Of a DNA stretch of 32,149 nucleotides, positions 17,889-27,080 are shown piece by piece. The stretch comes from Blattamonas nauphoetae (Eukaryota > Preaxostyla > Oxymonadida), in contig JARBJD010000573.1 of assembly GCA_033064195.1 (NCBI GenBank), positions 1-32,149 of the forward strand, given 5' to 3'. The notes beneath the pieces are model-generated. The model was not told the DNA's origin, ran no database searches, and saw nothing but the letters and a program-made list of their open reading frames with translations. A program made the position numbers and the translations under genes. The first letter of the stretch is position 1. Each line of letters begins with the position of its first letter.

Positions 17889-19811
17889 TTAGATTAAATT
17901 AAATTCAGCAATGAATTGTGGAGTTAAGTCGTCAATTGACTCAGCATGAAACTTCGTGTGTTGGATCGGAACGTAGACAACTTTTGACAGACAAGTGAGA
18001 CCATTCAGTAGAGTAGCTACGACATTACCGTGTTTGTATTCGATGAATTTCCCCACGAATTGAAACTGTCTTCGCTTCTTCTGAAACTTGGCAACAGTCT
18101 TGTCTAAATCAAGGTGAATTAGTAGAATGTTTCCTGGCTTGTACTTCCATAGCATCTGTGTAATCTGTTGCTTTTGGATGTTCTTTAATTGTTCTTCACA
18201 ACTGGATATATACAGTGCTTCGATCTCTCTATTGTTTTGTGCCTGCTGTGGAGTGAATTTATTCCAGTAAGCTCGATGCGGAGTCATGTTGTAGTATTCA
18301 ACCATCTGATTCATCAATGAATGATTGGCCATCTGTGTTGCATTGTCTTGGAATCCATCTCTGATTGTTCTGATCACTCGATCGACAATTCTATTGTGAT
18401 TTGTGAATGGCGAACTTGTGAAATATGTGCTGACATTCTGATCCTTGAAAAACTCTGATGCTTCTCCACTTGTCCATGCTGCTTCACCATCACCACGAAT
18501 GTTGTTGACATGAACTCCACGATGATTAATCAGATCATTGATTGCAGTCTTGACTTTGCTCCATGATTTATCCAGAACAGGAATGACAACCAGGTATTTG
18601 GTGTTGATGTTAATTGCGAAGAGGTATATCTGCAACACTGTTTTCGACGTTGGTGATTGAATGAAAACGAGATCAATTTCCCATGATCCGAACTTGGGAG
18701 AGAAGTATGGTCGATCACAATTCTGTGGAACCTTTCTATCTGAAGTCTTCTGTGGATCACCTGTAATTGCTTTCGACATGAATTGCATTTTTGATCGAAA
18801 TGGATACACAATTTTCTCTGTTGTTTTAGGAATCATTGGTGGATCAATTCTCATTCTGTCACCTCCTTTTTCTCTCTGAATTTTCCTCGGATGTGCTACA
18901 CTCCATCTGTGATCATATTCCTCATACCAATCCTGAAATGATCTTCCTCCGAATGGTATTTGTTTTGTGTGAGTCAGAATGAAGTCAAGATCTTCGTTCG
19001 CAATCTTTCTGTTTATTGAGGCTCGAACAAAAGTGTCTCTGTTCATTTTATTTGCATCAAGAATGTGTGAGGTAATAAAGTGTTCCATATGTTTTTGATT
19101 CTTCAATAGTGAGTTCTCAGCTTTGATCTGTTCATCTTCTGAATCGTTTCTCTGTTGATACTCAAACAATCCTTTCATTCGTCCCAACTTATTGAGCACT
19201 TGCTGTGTCGTCGGTTCGGACTGTCTGCTCTCTCTCACAGGGTGTTTGGACGCAGTTGTTCTGATTGACATTGGTGGATTGGGAATAATGATATCATCGT
19301 CCTCCTCTTCGAACTTCCTCTCCTTCATTGGATATTCATATTCAAACCCCATTGATTTCAAGTTTCTCTTCAGTCCAGGCACTATTGGATATTCAGGTGA
19401 TTCTATAACTATTGGTCTCTGCACTGGTGTTGGGATTTGTCTTGCCTCTGCAGGGCTTCGAATCCGTGGTGAAAAATTCACTCTCTGAGTCACCTCGTGA
19501 TGATAAAATTGATATGTTTCGAATGCAAGTTTAGCAGTGCTATCCCGAATACGAACTCCTAGGAAGTTGCTTACAAATTGTTGAACTACTCTTCTTCCAT
19601 CAGGTAGTGATAATTCAGGAGATAAACCTCCATTGAACCAATCCTCGAAGTATGTTTCATCATTTCCATCAAATGGTCCATTAGAATCAGCGCCATGACA
19701 GACAGGTAAAACGTTAGTTAAAGTCCATTTCTTTTCGACTATTTCGTTTTCGGAATGCTGTGTGCACCGAAGTAACCTATTCACTAAAGCATTAATCTGT
19801 CGTGTGTTCAT
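17889..19811 (-). CDS. Polinton integrase (rve/DDE-type)
   Basis: The product is 640 aa. The rve catalytic core spans residues about 370 to 490: FGSWEIDLVFIQSP around residue 380 holds the first catalytic Asp, NIRGDGEAAWTSGEASEFF around residue 440 the second, and FTNHNRIVDRVIRTIRDGF around 475 the third acidic position. A C-terminal small beta-barrel-like segment follows (KYKPGNILLIHLD, QFQFVGKFIEYKHGNVVATL). The N-terminal half (residues 1 to about 330) is long, polar and acidic (RKFEEEDDDIIIPN) and I cannot assign it. The enzyme would insert element DNA into the host genome, acting on the TIR ends. It sits directly downstream of the polymerase on the same strand. Confidence 0.88.
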   Translation of the reverse strand: MNTRQINALVNRLLRCTQHSENEIVEKKWTLTNVLPVCHGADSNGPFDGNDETYFEDWFNGGLSPELSLPDGRRVVQQFVSNFLGVRIRDSTAKLAFETYQFYHHEVTQRVNFSPRIRSPAEARQIPTPVQRPIVIESPEYPIVPGLKRNLKSMGFEYEYPMKERKFEEEDDDIIIPNPPMSIRTTASKHPVRESRQSEPTTQQVLNKLGRMKGLFEYQQRNDSEDEQIKAENSLLKNQKHMEHFITSHILDANKMNRDTFVRASINRKIANEDLDFILTHTKQIPFGGRSFQDWYEEYDHRWSVAHPRKIQREKGGDRMRIDPPMIPKTTEKIVYPFRSKMQFMSKAITGDPQKTSDRKVPQNCDRPYFSPKFGSWEIDLVFIQSPTSKTVLQIYLFAININTKYLVVIPVLDKSWSKVKTAINDLINHRGVHVNNIRGDGEAAWTSGEASEFFKDQNVSTYFTSSPFTNHNRIVDRVIRTIRDGFQDNATQMANHSLMNQMVEYYNMTPHRAYWNKFTPQQAQNNREIEALYISSCEEQLKNIQKQQITQMLWKYKPGNILLIHLDLDKTVAKFQKKRRQFQFVGKFIEYKHGNVVATLLNGLTCLSKVVYVPIQHTKFHAESIDDLTPQFIAEFNLI

Positions 19812-19826
19812 TTATACAAAAATAAA
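19812..19826 (-). promoter_or_regulatory. T-rich start motif of the integrase gene
   Basis: On the minus strand this reads CTTTATTTTTGTATAA followed directly by ATG. Confidence 0.6.
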
Positions 19827-19834
19827 GTTTGTGT

Positions 19835-22800
19835 TTATTCTATAATATAATCAGTTGCTTTCAGTCCATGAATGAATGGAGGACACGATTCATTTTCAAG
19901 TACGATTGCCTTCAGATGAATTCCACTGAGACTGAGTTTCTGTTGTTGTATTTTCGCTATCTCAAATCCATTTGTATTCTCTTCGCTCACGATTCTTCTT
20001 GTCTGGAAGTTCAATGTGGTTGTCACAGTTTTCTCTCCATTTAGACACTTCATATAATCGTCACTTGTGATATTTGTTTTCTTCAGAGACACTCCTTTGA
20101 TTTTGCATTTCTCATCTAGTGAGTAACACTTGGGTGCAAGACAGATCATCTGTTCACCTTCCTTTTCAATTGCTAATCCCAACAGTTTCTTCTCATCATC
20201 GACACCCTTTTCAGGATTGGGAAACCATTCATATTTGTGTGCATCATAGAATTCTTTGTCAGCAATCACGTGTTCAAATTGTTGATGGATTCCAGCATTC
20301 GGATCTCCACCAATTGCCCAATATGCAGAGTCAGTATCTCCCTCACAGAAGTGAATCTTGTTCATGTCTAGGCATTTGTACATGAAGTTGTAGATGAAAT
20401 TCAGATACCAGAACTTGGCATTGTCGAGTGTGAATACTGCTTCTTGCAGACATGTTTTACACGATGCTTTCTCTCTGTCTTCAATCACGATGTAGTTGTC
20501 CTCATTGATTTCTCTTGTCGCTACAAATCCTTTCATCATCTGTTTCAAATATGTTCTCTTCTCATTGCAGATTGTGATTGAGTTGTACTTCTCAGTGTTC
20601 ATTCCATCGTATCCGGAACTTCCATTCAAGTTGGTCTTACAGAATTGTTCCTTTCCTTTGTTTCCAACCTTCATTGCTTCTATTCTATCATTCATGAATG
20701 ACGTCACAAATGGTTCGAATCCAGCGTGTCTCGAGAACACCATCACACTCTTAATATCATCAAGAATGAAGTGACAGTAGTCGATGAGGAACCACAGATA
20801 GTACGTTGAGAAGAACATATACTGATCGTGTGTACTCAAGAGTTGGGTCAGCTTCCGTTGTTTGTCATCAGTCTTCAATCCATGTTTCTTCATCAGTGTA
20901 TATGTCTTCTCTCCAATGTTTTCTTCTGTTGTATTGACCACAATGTTTCTGAAGATTGGTGGGAAGTTCATGAAATCATTAATATATTTCTCATCTATGT
21001 GTCCTTTCAATTCTCCAACGAACAATGTCTTCTGATTTTTGTCTTCGATAATCTTACGGCATTCTTTGTCTCCTGTTGCGGTGAACAAACATCTTCCTGG
21101 CATGTACATTCTGTGATTCGTGTATGGATTGTTCTTGTTCTTGATTGATGAGAAAGCACTTGGATAAAGTGAATTGAAATCAACACCACAAACGTGAGTC
21201 ATTTTATGTTCTGTATCTTTGGAGACAACTTTTCCATCTTCATATGTGAAGTGATTGATTGGTGTCACGTCTTTAATGTTCTGTCGATGTTGAACATTCG
21301 ATAATCCACCAGTCACTGCGGCTCTCAACTTGTGATATGTCTGTTCGTGTGTCAGAGTCATTGGTAGTGATTTCCAGATGCAGTACTTCTTCAGTTGAAT
21401 TCTCAATCGAGTGAGATGCTCGTCCTTGTCTGACTTGTAGGTGTTGCAGTACTCACAGCAGATCTTCACGTTCTCTTTTGAATGTCCTTTTGAATTGTCG
21501 ATTCTATCTAATGTTGGTCGCACTGCTTGTGAGAAGTGACTCTTGCAGATATAGCACACTCTCTTGCACTGTTGAACGAACCACTCATAGTCTGCTTCAG
21601 TGACATTTTTAGCAGTACTGCGATGAGCTTTCTTGTCTTGATAGATGTACGATGCAACTTTAAACTTCCAGTATTGCTTGGTGATTTTTATTTCTCCAGA
21701 TTGATCCACCCCATTGAAATCATCGTCGATATCAAAGTCTTTGTAGGCACACGCGTATTTGATTGCAGAAGCGTTGGCTGACAATGAGAGATTGTGCAAC
21801 ATATCCACTTTGTATTGGAAGTTCAGATCAATCAGATTGTCCAGAGGTGCAATCATACATTCGACGTCTCTGATGTTGTAGAATTTCAGGTATTCCCATC
21901 TGTTTTTGAATCCTTGTTTGTTCCAATCATCAAGATATAATTGGTAATCGGTGTCGGACATTTCACTATTGTTCAGACTCGAATAGAATTCATATTTGGA
22001 GAATGGTTCTAGTTTGCTCAGTACTGTGTCGTAGTCTGATGAGTCGAATGATTCGTAAGCAAAGAATGATTTCTGGAGTGTAGTGTTTCCTCCGAAAGCT
22101 TTGACTGCATTATCCAAAGTCATTGGTCCGGTATACGACATCATGTCAATAAAGCGAAGAACCTGTTGTGTCTTCTCATGTCGGATCAGTACTTGTTTGT
22201 ACTTTGTTGTTGATCCAAGGAAGCTCACCACTTTCCAATCCTTGTCAACGAGATCACGAAAGATGAGATTGATGTCGAATCTGGAACTGTTGAATCCAAT
22301 CACACTGACTTCATTCTGTGATGGTATTTCAGGATCCTCATAGTAGTTGTCTTCTCGAACTGTCTCAGCATATTTGAAGAGTTCTCTGATCCATTGCTTC
22401 ACAAAGTCCTTTCCATCTCGAAGATCAAAGTAGATTGACTTCACCCCTGATTTTGTTTTGATTGCAGATGCAACGGAGAGAGGCTTCAAGTGTGAGATCA
22501 GTTGTGTGTTGTCATCAGAGAATAAATTGTCAAGAATGAGATCTTCCATGGTTTCGAAATCGTATGTGATGTAGTATTGTGTTGGTTTGAATTCGTCTTG
22601 TCTCTTGTGTGCCATCAGAAATTCAAATGTTCTATTGTTGAGAATATGTGGAACATATGGTCTTGGTGTCTTATCAAGTGAGATCTTCTTCACGTGTTTT
22701 CCATCAAGTTCTTTGCACTCTCTGAGATGCTTCTCACAATCTCTGCTGTAATTTTTATTCTTCACTTGGAATCCTCTAGACTGACAATATGGACAGAGTT

Positions 22801-24247
22801 TGTATCCAGTGATTTTCTCAGGATCCACAATGAACATCACATGAACGAGTGTGGCTGTTAATGGAATCATCAGAAGTGAGAGAACGCTTGCATCATCATT
22901 TTCGTTGATGTATGATTGACTGAGGAAGTAACGACCCCTTTGGGGGTCACTAGTCGAACTAGAGTTCGGGTACTTCTTCTTGTCTTCGTCGTATTCATAA
23001 ATGTGAACTGTGATGTTGAATTGAATCATTGCTTTCTCAATGTCTGATGCAATATCAAACCCAGGATAATTCTGAAGATGTGGGGTCAATTGTCGAGATT
23101 GGAGATGAGTGAGATTCATCCATTGTGCGAACAATCTGTAGGCTTCACTGTTCCTCATATTGATAGATATTTTCTTGCCTTGAACTTCAGGAAGTGTGAG
23201 GAATGATAGCGCTTGAAAGAAGCAGATATTGTACTCAGAATCGATGTATCGAACATTCCTCGTTTTGATGTGTTCAGTGAGAATTGCATTGGCTTTTCCT
23301 GCAACTGGGAATCGATAGACTGCAACCAGTATGGAGTGGAATGCAATGTACATTGTCTTCGTATCCATCAGTGTTCTCTCTTGAGATTCTTTGATTAGAT
23401 TGATTGCATATTTTGAATACTCATTGATGTCGCCTGAACTTCTGATCACAGTTGGGAAACTCTTTGATGTGTTCTCCAATTCTGGTCTGAAGTCATTGTA
23501 AGTTGTCTCATCTTTGTCTTTTCTCTCGATGATCTTTCCAAAGTCAATACAAATCTTGAATGGATGATCTTTCTCTTTGTCGAACACTGCTTTAATGAAG
23601 GTTGTGATTTCTTCAACGTTCTTCAAGTGATTGTGGAAGTACAACTGATTTGGTTTTCCATTATCCTCAACCTTCTCGACCTCATTCTTTTTGAACTTCC
23701 TTCGTGCATTCATGAGACAAGAATTGAATGCTGCTTTGTCACGCGGTTCAGCAAGTAATATGCATTCTTCAAATCCATCAAATGTCTGTACTTCTCTCTT
23801 TTCCATTTGTTCATTTTTCTTCTGAATGATTAACAGATTCTTCATCCAATGATCCATCAGCTTCTCTTCAATTGATTTCAGTTTCCACGTCATTTTGAAC
23901 ACTTGCTTTTTCAGTTCATCTTTGTTCACTCTTGGATTTTCTTTCATGATTTGCATTCTTGCTTTGCTGTCTTCTTCATTCATCATTGCATTGTTATTGT
24001 GCTCTTCCAGTTTGTGAATAAAATCATCAATCTGATAGTTGGTAATATTCCTTATCTCTCCTTCAAAATGGAGATCTGGATTCTTGAGCATTGACAGGAG
24101 ATATGCACGATGATGTTGGTAGTTTCTAATGTTTGGATTATATGTTCGATCATAGCCATGTTCATCCTTGAATTCAAAGGTGGTGTTTGGAAATAGCTCT
24201 CTTATTTTCGTGATGCTGTCTGTGACAAATTTCAGTGTCGCCGCCAT
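19835..24247 (-). CDS. Protein-primed family B DNA polymerase
   Basis: The product is 1470 aa. Residues about 335 to 470 hold a Cys-containing module (EYNICFFQALSFL ... ITVHIYEYDEDKKK) like the OTU-like N-terminal part seen in other Polinton polymerases. A Cys/His cluster (CPYCQSRGF ... CEKHLREC) lies around 484 to 512. The 3'-5' exonuclease begins at about 562 with YDFET. An HNH-like zinc module lies around 895 to 940 (CYICKS, TLDRIDNSKGHSKENVKICC, YCN). Polymerase motif A is DFNSLYPS near 1023, motif B is LNGSSGYDGMN near 1205, and motif C is GDTDS near 1302. The enzyme would replicate the linear element from its TIR ends using a protein primer, possibly its own N terminus. It is followed at close range by the integrase gene. 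Confidence 0.93.
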   Translation of the reverse strand: MAATLKFVTDSITKIRELFPNTTFEFKDEHGYDRTYNPNIRNYQHHRAYLLSMLKNPDLHFEGEIRNITNYQIDDFIHKLEEHNNNAMMNEEDSKARMQIMKENPRVNKDELKKQVFKMTWKLKSIEEKLMDHWMKNLLIIQKKNEQMEKREVQTFDGFEECILLAEPRDKAAFNSCLMNARRKFKKNEVEKVEDNGKPNQLYFHNHLKNVEEITTFIKAVFDKEKDHPFKICIDFGKIIERKDKDETTYNDFRPELENTSKSFPTVIRSSGDINEYSKYAINLIKESQERTLMDTKTMYIAFHSILVAVYRFPVAGKANAILTEHIKTRNVRYIDSEYNICFFQALSFLTLPEVQGKKISINMRNSEAYRLFAQWMNLTHLQSRQLTPHLQNYPGFDIASDIEKAMIQFNITVHIYEYDEDKKKYPNSSSTSDPQRGRYFLSQSYINENDDASVLSLLMIPLTATLVHVMFIVDPEKITGYKLCPYCQSRGFQVKNKNYSRDCEKHLRECKELDGKHVKKISLDKTPRPYVPHILNNRTFEFLMAHKRQDEFKPTQYYITYDFETMEDLILDNLFSDDNTQLISHLKPLSVASAIKTKSGVKSIYFDLRDGKDFVKQWIRELFKYAETVREDNYYEDPEIPSQNEVSVIGFNSSRFDINLIFRDLVDKDWKVVSFLGSTTKYKQVLIRHEKTQQVLRFIDMMSYTGPMTLDNAVKAFGGNTTLQKSFFAYESFDSSDYDTVLSKLEPFSKYEFYSSLNNSEMSDTDYQLYLDDWNKQGFKNRWEYLKFYNIRDVECMIAPLDNLIDLNFQYKVDMLHNLSLSANASAIKYACAYKDFDIDDDFNGVDQSGEIKITKQYWKFKVASYIYQDKKAHRSTAKNVTEADYEWFVQQCKRVCYICKSHFSQAVRPTLDRIDNSKGHSKENVKICCEYCNTYKSDKDEHLTRLRIQLKKYCIWKSLPMTLTHEQTYHKLRAAVTGGLSNVQHRQNIKDVTPINHFTYEDGKVVSKDTEHKMTHVCGVDFNSLYPSAFSSIKNKNNPYTNHRMYMPGRCLFTATGDKECRKIIEDKNQKTLFVGELKGHIDEKYINDFMNFPPIFRNIVVNTTEENIGEKTYTLMKKHGLKTDDKQRKLTQLLSTHDQYMFFSTYYLWFLIDYCHFILDDIKSVMVFSRHAGFEPFVTSFMNDRIEAMKVGNKGKEQFCKTNLNGSSGYDGMNTEKYNSITICNEKRTYLKQMMKGFVATREINEDNYIVIEDREKASCKTCLQEAVFTLDNAKFWYLNFIYNFMYKCLDMNKIHFCEGDTDSAYWAIGGDPNAGIHQQFEHVIADKEFYDAHKYEWFPNPEKGVDDEKKLLGLAIEKEGEQMICLAPKCYSLDEKCKIKGVSLKKTNITSDDYMKCLNGEKTVTTTLNFQTRRIVSEENTNGFEIAKIQQQKLSLSGIHLKAIVLENESCPPFIHGLKATDYIIE

Positions 24248-24266
24248 TTACTACAAATTAAAAAAT
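24248..24266 (-). promoter_or_regulatory. T-rich start motif of the polymerase gene
   Basis: On the minus strand this reads ATTTTTTAATTTGTAGTAA directly followed by ATG, the same variant (TTTAATTTGTA) as at the repeated-module gene. Confidence 0.6.
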
Positions 24267-24289
24267 CCGAAAATAAAAAAGTTGAGCGT

Positions 24290-24679
24290 TTATTTCTGTT
24301 TTCTCTGATGGGGCTTTATCGTTGCCTTTAGCCAGGAATCAAGTCTAATTCTGAAGACTTCACTTCCGCCACTCTCTCGATAAGTGAATGGAACCAGAAC
24401 TTTGGTGTACTCACCTACGAGCTCACAATTGTATTTCTTCAGTTCATTTTCGACGAATGATTGAGTGTAGTGTCGACGTTTCGCGAAGTGAGGTCTGTTT
24501 CCCTGATTCCACAACTTTGGTTTTATTCTCCATTCAACTCCCTCATGAACATACGTCACCGGCACATTATTTCTGACATACTCAGAGACTAGTGAACAGT
24601 TCTCTTCTCTCATTGATTCAATTAATGCTTGTTCTGAACATACTCGACGTCTTTCGTTGTACATTTCAGTTGGATTCAT
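24290..24679 (-). CDS. Repeated-module protein, 129 aa, unknown function
   Basis: The product starts MNPTEMYNERRRVCSEQALI and contains two copies of a module of about 60 residues: NCSLVSEYVRNNVPVTYVHE with GVEWRIKPKLWNQGNRPHF, then NCELVGEYTKVLVPFTYRES and the diverged FRIRLDSW. Between them lies HYTQSFVENELKK. The consensus is C-x-L-[VI]-x-E-Y-x5-V-x-[YF]-x-Y-x-G-x-E-W...W-x-x-G-x-R-P-H. I cannot assign the family; it has the feel of the short repeated DNA-binding modules of some large DNA viruses. Its first 48 codons are duplicated in the left TIR (6178..6321), and a broken relative lies outside the right TIR. The start motif is the target site of the adjacent hAT-like insertion. Confidence 0.65.
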   Translation of the reverse strand: MNPTEMYNERRRVCSEQALIESMREENCSLVSEYVRNNVPVTYVHEGVEWRIKPKLWNQGNRPHFAKRRHYTQSFVENELKKYNCELVGEYTKVLVPFTYRESGGSEVFRIRLDSWLKATIKPHQRKQK

Positions 24680-24695
24680 TTAATACAAATTAAAA
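24536..24695 (-). repeat. Right TIR, inner part
   Basis: Reverse-complement match of 6163..6321 with very few changes, ending abruptly at 24536 inside the repeated-module gene. It is cut from the outer TIR by the hAT-like insert 24696..27395. Confidence 0.85.
24688..24695. repeat. 8-bp target duplication, left copy (AATTAAAA)
   Basis: AATTAAAA directly precedes the TATACTGG terminus and is repeated exactly at 27396..27403. It lies 9 bases upstream of the start codon of the repeated-module gene. Confidence 0.8.
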
Positions 24696-24759
24696 TATAC
24701 TGGCGTGACCGAGGTGACCGGGTCACTTTTGGCCAAAAAGTGGTGACGGTCAGTGACCG

Positions 24760-25110
24760 GAGGTTTTCGAAATATGGGTGAGATCTGAAACGATCTTTAT
24801 TTGTAATTTTCCAAAAGTGGTTTATAAGAGCATGATAGACTGTTGTTGGAGAGAATGTTAGTTAAAAGAAATTGTTATTTCCCAATAATCACGTAAGAGA
24901 AGCCATACTCTCTCTTTTTCAGGATGGTGCCAGGAAAAAAAAATGACAGGAATGATCGAGACTGACATTCGAAAATGGACCTTCACAGTGAGAGATGAAT
25001 CCAAAAATCTTAAATCAACTTTATCTTGTGAAGTGTAAACATTTCCTTCTTGAGAAACGGACGTACCGAATGACGTTGGCTGACTCCCATTTTCTTCTCT
25101 GGTTCAGGTC
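24760..25110. other. Left interior of hAT-like element, nothing recognised
   Basis: I see no sustained frame or structural RNA here. It probably consists of subterminal transposon DNA. Confidence 0.4.
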
Positions 25111-25119
25111 CTTGTCGAG

Positions 25120-26460
25120 TTGTCTGCAGTGAAAGTGGAACGAGAACACCATCGAGCAGAACGAGTCAGTGGAGGAGAACATTTCAGCTTCGTCTGGCCT
25201 GGAAGTTTCTCCTGTTGTTTGGTCATCTTCCTTGTTCTGTTCATCATTCTCTGTTTTGTGTTTATCTTCGTTCTCGATCTTCTGTTCCTCTTCGTCCTGT
25301 TATGGTTCCTCTTCTTCCTTCTCTTCTCCTCTTTCTCTGCTCGTCATCCAGCTCGATCAATCTTCCCAACTCCTCTGTCTCTGTTCTTCTTCTCCTTCTC
25401 ATCTTTCCTTCTCGTCTTCCCGTTCTTATATTCATCTTTCAGATCATGCTGAAATTCAAGGTCCTTCAAGAACAGAGACTACACTAGTAACGACTGATCG
25501 CTCAACTCTCCCTTCATCGCTTCCACAATCGATGTGAAGTATTGTTTGGTTGCTTCTGGAGAGGGCTAGTTTTCGAGAAGGACAGTCGATGATTCGTCGA
25601 ACGATGGTTTCAGCGGAGAGGGAGACAAGCGAGGAGGGAGTGAGAGACCATCGACACATCCGGAAGTGGCGATATCTAGGCAGAGTTCTGCATCGATGGA
25701 GAGAAGTGAGAGGAGGACAAAATCTTTGGAGAGATCATCGTTGATGGGGTGGAGGAACGAATTCTGTTGGACAGCTGCTTTCATCAGATCGACCGCATGG
25801 TCTTGCAAAAAGTTGAGTCTGGACAGCACGGAATCGCGGAGGAAGGACCCAACGATGAAGAGAGGAGGGATTGTGAACCTGCTCGCTGCTGTGCCATGCA
25901 ATCGAAGTACAATTCGCGGGAGAGTGCGAAAGGGTACTCCACAATGTCCTTCGACTCGTTAATCCACAACAGGATGAACTGCCAATACAGGGTGGTGAGA
26001 GAAGTGTTGTTCTTGGAGAGCGTGAGGACGGCTGTGGTGCTGTATGACTGCCCACACAACATGATAATCGACGAGACGGGCGATATCCTTCGTCTTCCAG
26101 ATGACTCACACTCACCACTGTCGTACACAACAGCGCGCCGAGTGCAGCCTTTGCGTGTTCTTCATCTTTCGGCGGGATCTGGCAGTCATCTTCCGTTAGC
26201 AGCGTGATTTCAGCCTGACTCTGCGTGGATCGGGACGGGCTCCTCTTTCCGGACAGGAAGTCGGAGATGCGGATGGACAGGCCGTGTGAGGAGAGGATCG
26301 TCGCAGCGTCGGGCGAGAGAAGTGCGATGTCTTTGAGAAGATGGATGAGTGGGATGAACTTTGCCAGGTTTCTCTGGAGCCGTCTCGTGTCCTCTTTCTG
26401 CTCGTCCTTCGCCTCATCTGCTCGAAGAGGAGCGATTAGTGGCTTCGTTGTTCGTTGGTA
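25120..26460 (-). pseudogene. Captured host gene pieces, helical and charged segments
   Basis: Minus-strand frames give plausible protein in several blocks: KFIPLIHLLKDIALLSPDAA near 26360, TLYWQFILLWINESKDIVEY near 25960, and SKDFVLLSLLSIDAELCLDI near 25700. Below about 25450 the minus strand is rich in Glu, Lys and Arg codons, which explains the Leu/Phe/Ser-rich frames on the plus strand. The helical blocks resemble the solenoid parts of giant ubiquitin-specific proteases, and this would fit the protease piece next to it, but I cannot prove they come from one gene. Blocks lie in different frames, so this is a decayed fragment or one with introns. Confidence 0.45.
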
Positions 26461-26540
26461 GTCAGGATTGACTTGGAAGAACTACGTTCCGTGCACGTTC
26501 GAATCTGTCGAAGATTATGATAATAATTCTTCACAATAAA

Positions 26541-27080
26541 CTACTCGCCAACATTGACGGGATGGCAATTGACGGAAAGGCAAGAAACAAAGGCCTGAAT
26601 GTTGACGAAAGATGATGAAGTTTCTTGCATCTCCACAATCAGCCCCTGAAGCGCGAGGAACGTTTTCATGATGTCAATATCTGAATTGTTCTGCATTCGG
26701 CCAGGAATTGACTGTTGATAGGTAATCTTAGCTGGAACAGTCGGTGAATTGGCAAAGAGTGAGAGACGAAGAGGAAGGTGGGCGTTGAGGATTTGGATGT
26801 CTGAATTCATATAACAAGTCGCACACAGGTTCTGAAAACCGACAAAATCAAATGAGCGCTGCATAAAAACATTCTTCACGGATTTCAGAGCAAAGTGGAC
26901 AGTTGGTTTGTTGAATAGACGAGAAATAATTGTGGTGATCGATCTTCCGACTATTTGGCCACGAGAAACAGCATGGGCAATGATTGGTTGCTGAGTGCCA
27001 GGATCAAGAGTGAACAACGCGCAGAGAATGGCGTGGACGACGTGTTTCAGAATAAAGAAGAAATTTGCAAAGATGGCGCC
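26541..27080 (-). pseudogene. Captured ubiquitin-specific protease (peptidase C19) fragment
   Basis: The minus-strand frame contains FVGFQNLCATCYMNSDIQIL, which matches the Cys box of ubiquitin-specific proteases (consensus G-L-x-N-x-G-x-T-C-Y-M-N-S-x-[LI]-Q), including the nucleophilic Cys. It is followed 50 to 80 residues later by FLALQGLIVEMQETSSSFVN, like the segment after the Cys box in this family. The His box and the rest of the catalytic domain are not seen. It is therefore a truncated host gene piece inside the hAT-like element, not part of the Polinton. Deubiquitinases of this family remove ubiquitin from proteins in the cytosol or nucleus. Confidence 0.7.

Noticed and set aside
17889-19811. 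Reading the integrase as part of an LTR retroelement
   Set aside because: There is no reverse transcriptase, RNase H or LTR; the neighbours are a family B polymerase, packaging ATPase and capsid-like genes, which define a Polinton.
25120-25537. Leu/Phe/Ser-rich plus-strand frame that looks like a membrane protein
   Set aside because: The minus strand has Glu/Lys/Arg-rich codons over the same stretch, the more likely original coding sense of the captured fragment.
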